From contig NC_019964.1 of the NCBI RefSeq assembly GCF_000328525.1, forward strand, positions 1,054,001-1,118,000: 64,000 nt of DNA, written 5' to 3'. The translations under genes were made by a program, and so were the position numbers. Source of the stretch: Halovivax ruber XH-70 (lineage in GTDB: Archaea > Halobacteriota > Halobacteria > Halobacteriales > Natrialbaceae). Each line of letters starts with the position of its first letter. Position 1 is the stretch's first letter. The notes beneath the pieces are model-generated. The model was not told where the DNA came from, ran no database searches, and saw only the letters and a program-made list of their open reading frames with translations. Below are positions 59,039 through 64,000 of the stretch, in pieces.

Positions 59039-59788
59039 TTATTCGTCGGCGACGCGTGGATGTTGTGTCGGTTCGTCGTCGAACGGTTCCTCGAGATCCT
59101 GGGCTAACCGTGTCCGCGCTCGCTCGTCGTGAGCCAGCCGTTCGTCGGCCTCGATCTCGTCACAGGCGGGCGGCACGTTGCGGTCCCGTCCGGTAAAGTA
59201 TCCCTGTGGTGCGACCCAGTCGTGATAGAACGGTGTGTCGCTGTCCTGGACCACCGCCAGGCCGACTGTGGCGCCGTGGCCGGCGGCGACGATCGCCTGA
59301 TGGGGCGTGTCGGCGATTCGGCCCGCCGCGTAGATTCCGTCGACGGCCGTCCGCCCGGCTCGACCGACCGACACGACGTACTTGCTCCCGCGCTGGATTC
59401 GCTCGACCTCGGTCCCGACGAGGTACTCGCTGTCTGGCCAGGAAGCCGCGACGACCCGACGGGCTTCGTAGTCGTCGTCGACCCCCGCGAGCCGAACGAC
59501 TCGATCCTGGTCGCCGGCGGTTTCGCCTGTGAGGCCCACACTCTCGATCCGATCGTCGACGACTGTACAGCCCGTCGCTTCTGCCTGGTCGCGAACGATC
59601 GACAGGTAGCGTCGCGCGTCGAACCCGGCCGGCAGTCCGGGGTAGTTCTCCAGACTCGCGTTCCGGGCGAGGATCGACTCTCCGGCCGAGACGACGAGCG
59701 TATCGAGCTCGGCGCGGGCGGTGAACAGGCCGGCCGACAACCCGGCGACGCCGCCACCGACGACGATGCAATCGTACATGGGTGTCAC
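59039..59788 (-). CDS. Short thioredoxin-reductase-like flavoprotein lacking CxxC
   Basis: A 249-residue protein. YDCIVVGGGVAGLSAGLFTARAELDTLVV is the FAD-binding dinucleotide fold, and SLENYPGLPAGFDARRYL resembles the thioredoxin reductase substrate region. AVDGIYAAGRIADTPHQAIVAAGHGATVGL is the second FAD motif. The NADPH domain and the redox CxxC are absent, so it is not a thioredoxin reductase. The acidic, charged C-terminus is of unknown role. Confidence 0.8.
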   Translation of the reverse strand: MTPMYDCIVVGGGVAGLSAGLFTARAELDTLVVSAGESILARNASLENYPGLPAGFDARRYLSIVRDQAEATGCTVVDDRIESVGLTGETAGDQDRVVRLAGVDDDYEARRVVAASWPDSEYLVGTEVERIQRGSKYVVSVGRAGRTAVDGIYAAGRIADTPHQAIVAAGHGATVGLAVVQDSDTPFYHDWVAPQGYFTGRDRNVPPACDEIEADERLAHDERARTRLAQDLEEPFDDEPTQHPRVADE

Positions 59789-59886
59789 TCCGTCGGTGAC
59801 CCCACAACGGTTCCGATTCGACTCGAGGCGGATCCGCGTCCGCGCGGACGAGTAACGCTTACCCTCCCCGCCCGCGATGAGCGAGT

Positions 59887-60423
59887 GTGGATCGGATCGT
59901 CCTCAGCACGCTCGTTCACCGGGAGCCGGAAACCGTCTTCGAGACGGTCAGGGACTTTCGGACGTACCCGAACTACGCCTCCGTCCTCGATGCGGTCTCG
60001 GCCGACGGCGACGGCGGGGTCGGGACGCGCTACGATCTCGACTTCTCGTGGTGGAAACTCACCTACACCGCTCGCTCCGAAGTGACCGCGATCGACGCAC
60101 CCGAACGGCTCGCGTGGCGCCTCCGCGAAGACGTCGACGCTGCCGGCGAGTGGCGGATCGAACCGGCCCCCGACGCTGCCCCACCCGACGTGGAGACGGC
60201 GAGTCGCCTGTTCTTCGACGTCGCGTACGACCCGCACACGGCCGATTCGAACGCGATCAGCCTGCCCCGATTCGTCTCGCTCGACCGGGTCATCGGACTC
60301 GTCCGGCCGCGGCTGTACGACGAGGCCGAGAAGGTCGTCCGTCGACTGGTCGCGGATATCGAGGGTGAGACTCGCGACGTCGAACTCACGGTTCACGAAC
60401 AGCCCGGGTCGTCGGTGTTGTGA
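59887..60423 (+). CDS. SRPBCC-family protein
   Basis: A 178-residue protein with a GTG start at 59887. VLSTLVHREPETVFETVRDFRTYPNYASVLDAVSADGDG, a beta-rich centre (GTRYDLDFSWWKLTYTARSEVTAIDAPERLAWRL) and a C-terminal helix (RPRLYDEAEKVVRRLVADIEGE) are the START/SRPBCC pattern. It probably binds a hydrophobic ligand or quinone. It diverges from the flavoprotein gene. Confidence 0.8.
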   Translation: MDRIVLSTLVHREPETVFETVRDFRTYPNYASVLDAVSADGDGGVGTRYDLDFSWWKLTYTARSEVTAIDAPERLAWRLREDVDAAGEWRIEPAPDAAPPDVETASRLFFDVAYDPHTADSNAISLPRFVSLDRVIGLVRPRLYDEAEKVVRRLVADIEGETRDVELTVHEQPGSSVL

Positions 60424-60471
60424 GGCGCCCGTGGGGGGAGACGGTTCGTGACTACGAAGTGAAGGACGGCA

Positions 60472-61536
60472 CTACAGTTCGTCGACGACCTCGATCTCGC
60501 CTTCCATCCCCGAGTGGGGCACGCACCGGTAGGTAGCCAGTTCGTCTGTCGCGGTGACGGTGAGAATCTGGCTCTCGTCTGGTTCCATCGTCACCTCGGT
60601 CGCGTAGTCGTCGACGACCTCGTCGTCGGCGTTTCGCAGTTCCAGATTGTGCCCCGCCCCATTCCCCTCGTCCCAGCCGATGCGATACTCGCGGCCCCGT
60701 TCGAGGATCAAGGTCGGATTGTCCACGCCTGCGATGTGGGCAGGTTGTTTGCCAACCCACGACGTCGTCATCGCCCGGAAGACGATTTCCTCGACGTCGG
60801 CCCAACTTTCCCGCCTTCCGAGCGAGAACTGGGAGACGACTTCCGTCTGGCCGTTCCATCCCTCCCCAACCACGTCGAATCGCCCTGCTCCAACTTCGTC
60901 GGTAGAGAGGGTCAGCGACTCTTCCTCGCGTATCAACTGGTAATCGGTCGGTGATTCGATCGACTCTCCCTGGACGTAGATTCGCTTGGCAGCGCCTCGG
61001 TCGGCAAACGTGATCGTCACAGCGTTGGTTCCGTTACCCTCGGTGCGGACGTCGGGATTCACCTGCGTCACCAGCCCATCGGAAATCCAGGTGTACCACT
61101 CGCCGTCGATTTCGATGGCCGTTACCTCGACGGTGAGGTCGACGGATTCGTCGGCAATCGATGTCGTGAGCGCGTACTCGACGGAGGCAGCGTCTGCTAC
61201 GTCGGCATCGAGCTCCCGATCGTACTCTCTGATTGTCTCGTCTGTCGTCCCCGCGCACTCGATCTGCTCGATCGATGGCAACTCCGCCCGCTTGTACAGT
61301 TCTCCAATGGCCGACAGCCGTTGGGAGGAATCGAACTCGATCGGTGCGTATTCTGCTGCCTGCTCGTACTCCTCGTCCGCGATCGCTTCGATGAGCTTCC
61401 GTCCGCTCTCGCACGGGTCCGATTCCGTCGAACCGTCCGTCTCGGGCTCTGTGTCGTCGCCAATGTCGGTCAGACAGCCTGCCAGACCGACGCCGATGGC
61501 ACCGGTGACGCCAGTGAGGGCCGTTCTCCGTTTCAT
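60472..61536 (-). CDS. Tat lipoprotein with C-terminal cupredoxin domain
   Basis: A 354-residue exported lipoprotein. MKRRTALTGVTGAIGVGLAGC has the twin Arg and lipobox. A middle domain (about 40-250) is beta-rich and unassigned. The C-terminal 95 residues are plastocyanin-like: HNLELRNADDEVV carries the His ligand and YRCVPHSGMEGEIEVV the Cys-His-Met copper ligands. It is likely a membrane-anchored blue copper electron carrier related to halocyanin. Confidence 0.82.
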   Translation of the reverse strand: MKRRTALTGVTGAIGVGLAGCLTDIGDDTEPETDGSTESDPCESGRKLIEAIADEEYEQAAEYAPIEFDSSQRLSAIGELYKRAELPSIEQIECAGTTDETIREYDRELDADVADAASVEYALTTSIADESVDLTVEVTAIEIDGEWYTWISDGLVTQVNPDVRTEGNGTNAVTITFADRGAAKRIYVQGESIESPTDYQLIREEESLTLSTDEVGAGRFDVVGEGWNGQTEVVSQFSLGRRESWADVEEIVFRAMTTSWVGKQPAHIAGVDNPTLILERGREYRIGWDEGNGAGHNLELRNADDEVVDDYATEVTMEPDESQILTVTATDELATYRCVPHSGMEGEIEVVDEL

Positions 61537-61635
61537 ACTAACACGTCTCCAAAGGAAGTTAATATGGGTTGTGGTTCCGAAAAATAGCGTTTCGTCCAGA
61601 CCGTCACCCGAGCGCGTCTGGGTGGCTGTTGGCGC

Positions 61636-62703
61636 CTACAACGTGTAGTCGACCGTTCCGTCCTCGCGTTCGAGGAAGGCCGTCAGCAGGTCGACCGTCG
61701 CTGCCACGTCGTCGCGGTGGACGGCTTCGGTGACGGTGTGCATGTACCGGTTCGGAATCGAGAGCGCGCCAACCGGTTTTGCGCCGTGGGTGTGCTGGAA
61801 GCCGGCCGTGTCCGTCCCGCCGGCGGGAAGCACTTCGAGCTGGTAGTCGATCTCCTCGTCCTCGGCGATGGATTTGAATCGCCGGTGTACTTTCGGGCTG
61901 GTGATGACGCTGCCGTCCTTGAGCTTGATCGCGGTTCCGTCGCCGAGTCGGGTGACGTGCTCGCCCTCGTCGAACTCCGGAACGTCGTTCGCGACCGTCA
62001 CGTCCATCGCGATCGCCAGGTCCGGATCGACGTCGACACCGAGTGCCCGTGCGCCGCGGAGGCCGACCTCCTCCTGGACGGTCGCACAGAAGTGGATCGT
62101 GGCGTCGGGGTCTTCGATCGCTGCGGCCGTCTGAAGCATGGCGTAGAGACAGATCCGGTCGTCCATCGCCTTCCCGGTGAGCAACTCGCCGACGGTCTCC
62201 GTCGATTGATCCATCGTGACGAGGTCGCCGACTGCGACGCGATCTTCGACGTCTTCGGCGGGGAGTCCGAGATCGATGTAGACGTCGTCGACGTCCGGGG
62301 TGGCCTCGCGCTCCTCGGCGTCCATCGTGTGCGGTGGTGGTGAGCCGATGACGCCCGGAAGGTCGCCGTCTTCGGTGTGGACCGTCACGCGCTGGGCTTT
62401 GAGAACACGAGGGTCCCAGCCGCCCAGGGGATCGAGTTCGAGAAATCCACTGCCATCCTCGTCACTCTCGATGTGGCTGACCATGAACCCGATCTCGTCC
62501 ATGTGGGCCGCGACGGCGACCTCGTGGTCGCCCGAACCGTCGATCGTGCCGACGACGTTTCCCATCGCGTCCGTTCGGACCCGGTCGACCGACTCGTCGA
62601 ACGCATCCTGGACGAGTGTCCGTACGCGATCTTCGTAGCCAGGGACGCCGCTGGTCTCGGTGAGCTCGGTGATCATCGCCTCGTCGAGAGAATGCGTTGG
62701 CAT
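61636..62703 (-). CDS. M42-family metallopeptidase
   Basis: A 355-residue aminopeptidase-fold enzyme. VAAHMDEIGFMV carries the first zinc His, AMDDRICLYAMLQ the bridging Asp, CATVQEEVGLRGARAL the catalytic Glu pair, IAMDVTVANDVPE the next ligand, and TDTAGFQHTHGAKPVGALSIPNRYMHT the last. It belongs to the tetrahedral aminopeptidases (TET) and probably trims peptides. Confidence 0.93.
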   Translation of the reverse strand: MPTHSLDEAMITELTETSGVPGYEDRVRTLVQDAFDESVDRVRTDAMGNVVGTIDGSGDHEVAVAAHMDEIGFMVSHIESDEDGSGFLELDPLGGWDPRVLKAQRVTVHTEDGDLPGVIGSPPPHTMDAEEREATPDVDDVYIDLGLPAEDVEDRVAVGDLVTMDQSTETVGELLTGKAMDDRICLYAMLQTAAAIEDPDATIHFCATVQEEVGLRGARALGVDVDPDLAIAMDVTVANDVPEFDEGEHVTRLGDGTAIKLKDGSVITSPKVHRRFKSIAEDEEIDYQLEVLPAGGTDTAGFQHTHGAKPVGALSIPNRYMHTVTEAVHRDDVAATVDLLTAFLEREDGTVDYTL

Positions 62704-62772
62704 GTACTCGCTAGTCGGCTGCCCGGGTAAAAAGACGCGGTGTACCGGCAGTTCGGGCGGTCCGGGAGCCGA

Positions 62773-63306
62773 TTACTCGGCTACGCCGGGCTCTTCCGGC
62801 TCGCCGATCAGGGGGCCGTACGTCTCGTGCTCGAAGCTTCCAACGACAGTTCCGTTAATCTTCTGCACGTGTGTGTAGAGGACACCTTCTTCGTTGGCAT
62901 CGCTAATCATCCCGTCTGCGTACATTCTGTTGTATCGGCCAGCGATGAGGACTGCGCGCTCGTTCACTGGATCGATCAACTCGGTAACGAGGTACAGGTA
63001 CGCTTCGATCGGACGCCCGTACACGAGATACTCGGTGAACGATTCCTCGTCGTAAAACTCCGCAAACGCGTCGGCATCACTATCTGGGACGATATGACAA
63101 ATGCCGAATTGCTCGTCCGCGTCACCGTCTCGGCTGACTGTATTCGTATGCCCTGCGCTCATAGTCAGGACCTCCCAGCCGTCGTCTCGGCGCTCTTGGG
63201 CGATTTGTTCCATCTCTTCGAGTTCCTGTTTCCAGGCTTCGGTCTCTGCAGCGGTTGCATCTTTCACCCGCTCGCTGTGTGGGTCTGCAGGTTGATTCTC
63301 GCTCAT
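62773..63306 (-). CDS. DUF7529-like acidic soluble protein
   Basis: A 177-residue acidic protein. The N-terminal helix EAWKQELEEMEQIAQERRDDGWEVL is followed by a beta-rich domain (FGICHIVPDSDADAFAEFY, YLVYGRPIEAYLYLVTELIDP, VLIAGRYNRM). It resembles a conserved haloarchaeal family that I remember as DUF7529. The start at 63304-63306 (MSENQPADPH) was preferred to a Met 7 codons upstream. Confidence 0.72.
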   Translation of the reverse strand: MSENQPADPHSERVKDATAAETEAWKQELEEMEQIAQERRDDGWEVLTMSAGHTNTVSRDGDADEQFGICHIVPDSDADAFAEFYDEESFTEYLVYGRPIEAYLYLVTELIDPVNERAVLIAGRYNRMYADGMISDANEEGVLYTHVQKINGTVVGSFEHETYGPLIGEPEEPGVAE

Positions 63307-63390
63307 GAAACCCACTGGGAAGAGCATCCGGATAACTCTTTTCGAGAGAGCCCACGTCGACCTGTCCTGTTGAACGGAGTTTCCCGGTAA

Positions 63391-63828
63391 TTAGGCCACT
63401 CCGAGTGCCGTTTCTATGAAGAAGGAGACAGCCAGGGTTGCGACGGCGGCGAGAAACTGCTTTCCAGCCATCGAGACGCGCTCCGGTGGCGGTGGTCGTC
63501 TGACCCACCGTGCTGGCGGGATGGCGTTGGCGATTCGTTGCATTCGACCATCTGGCGCCACCGTTTCGACCGCTTCGTCGTACGAGTCAACCGGTTCGTC
63601 CTCCGATCCCCGCTGTGGCCAGAGTTGGGCCGTGGCAATGGCCAGCAAAATCCATCCTCCGAAAAAGAGGAAGAGTTTGGCTCTGACCAGGTCACCGCCG
63701 GTCAGGAGGGTGAACAAGAGCGCCACACAGGTGAGTGCCACTACGACGACGAACGCGTACGTACACGCGTAAATCCAGGCAGGGACGTGCTGGCGCAGCC
63801 ATTCTGCAACTGTATCCCGGGCTCCCAT
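63391..63828 (-). CDS. Conserved haloarchaeal membrane protein, three TM helices
   Basis: A 145-residue protein with hydrophobic segments IYACTYAFVVVVALTCVALLF, LFLFFGGWILLAIATAQLW and LAAVATLAVSFFIETAL, and a charged loop of about 45 residues between the second and third. Its ATG is only 1 base downstream of the preceding gene's stop, so the two are cotranscribed. Family name uncertain (DUF7555-like from memory). Confidence 0.7.
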   Translation of the reverse strand: MGARDTVAEWLRQHVPAWIYACTYAFVVVVALTCVALLFTLLTGGDLVRAKLFLFFGGWILLAIATAQLWPQRGSEDEPVDSYDEAVETVAPDGRMQRIANAIPPARWVRRPPPPERVSMAGKQFLAAVATLAVSFFIETALGVA

Positions 63829-63829
63829 A

Positions 63830-64000
63830 TCAGACGTCGCGGGCCTTGATCACTGCCTCGGGATCGTCGAACTCGGCTTTGTGTCTGTGACAGTAGCTCT
63901 GATGGTTCGGGCCGGATATCTCGGAGCCGGCCGTTCTTTCTCCCTGCGTCCCCTCGTCAGCGGCATCTTCCTCCTCGACGAAGTGCGGATCCTGCTGATC
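63830..64000 (-). CDS. C-terminal fragment of a gene running off the window
   Basis: An open minus-strand frame enters from the window edge and ends at TGA 63830-63832 with ...SYCHRHKAEFDDPEAV IKARDV. Only 56 residues are visible, with an acidic linker before them. Codon use is haloarchaeal. No family can be assigned from this piece. It is upstream in the operon of the membrane protein at 63391. Confidence 0.6.
   Translation of the reverse strand, partial: DQQDPHFVEEEDAADEGTQGERTAGSEISGPNHQSYCHRHKAEFDDPEAVIKARDV

Noticed and set aside
1-64000. CRISPR arrays, cas genes, rRNA genes, replication origin
   Set aside because: I looked for regularly spaced direct repeats, Cas motifs, rRNA signatures and Orc1/Cdc6 genes with origin repeats and saw none.

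Overview
The window is chromosomal DNA from a halophilic archaeon (class Halobacteria). The evidence is high GC, strongly acidic proteins, Tat-type lipoproteins with twin arginines followed by a lipobox, and many genes whose start lies about 25-30 bases after a TATA-like element (leaderless promoters). Typical archaeal blocks are also present: L44e-S27e-aIF2alpha-Nop10-PAC2, PorAB, CoaBC, AglF/AglM, and an archaeal initiator tRNA. I cannot name the genus with confidence.

Layout. 0.4-3.1 kb is an accessory patch: a zinc-ribbon protein, a UPF0175/PIN toxin-antitoxin pair, and a two-gene module (DUF7342-like HTH protein plus a His/Arg-rich partner), with a decayed copy of the partner nearby. 3.2-14.0 kb is a nucleotide-sugar region: a GalE-like epimerase, GlmS, two GlmU-like nucleotidyltransferases, GlmM, AglF and AglM, interrupted by a second VapBC pair. 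Together these can make UDP-GlcNAc, UDP-Glc and UDP-GlcA for surface glycans. 14.0-17.2 kb has an Ogt-like repair protein, a second copy of the DUF7342 module and a TnpB element lying just upstream of aroC. 18.5-26 kb holds a 7TM histidine kinase, pyruvate:ferredoxin oxidoreductase (porAB), an Lrp regulator overlapping an orphan NosL lipoprotein, and a DMT permease.

26.2-28.4 kb is the most unusual part. It holds a DUF4157 (HExxH) protein with a glycine-zipper-like tail, translationally coupled to an unrecognised partner and carrying a composition break, which looks like a toxin/effector cassette. 29-38.6 kb contains an ATP-NAD kinase, a second TnpB element, a PhoU/AbrB regulator, small membrane and HTH proteins, a nitrilase, an unannotated gap with two interlocked 9-bp stems, an aldehyde dehydrogenase, a RIO-like kinase and HicBA. 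39-45.5 kb is metabolism: acyl-CoA dehydrogenase, glutamate dehydrogenase, a CitE-like lyase and MaoC. 45.5-48.4 kb is the translation operon and initiator tRNA-Met. 48.9-55.4 kb is a complete peptide ABC transporter operon. 55.4-64 kb carries Hpt, CoaBC, an Azf/Udh-like SDR, a small flavoprotein, a cupredoxin lipoprotein, an M42 peptidase and small conserved proteins, and ends inside a partial gene.

The two TnpB elements share IS608-like end architecture (TTAY left, TCAA right, matching subterminal hairpins), carry no TnpA, and both lack the usual RuvC-II glutamate. All family assignments come from reading motifs. No database search was run.
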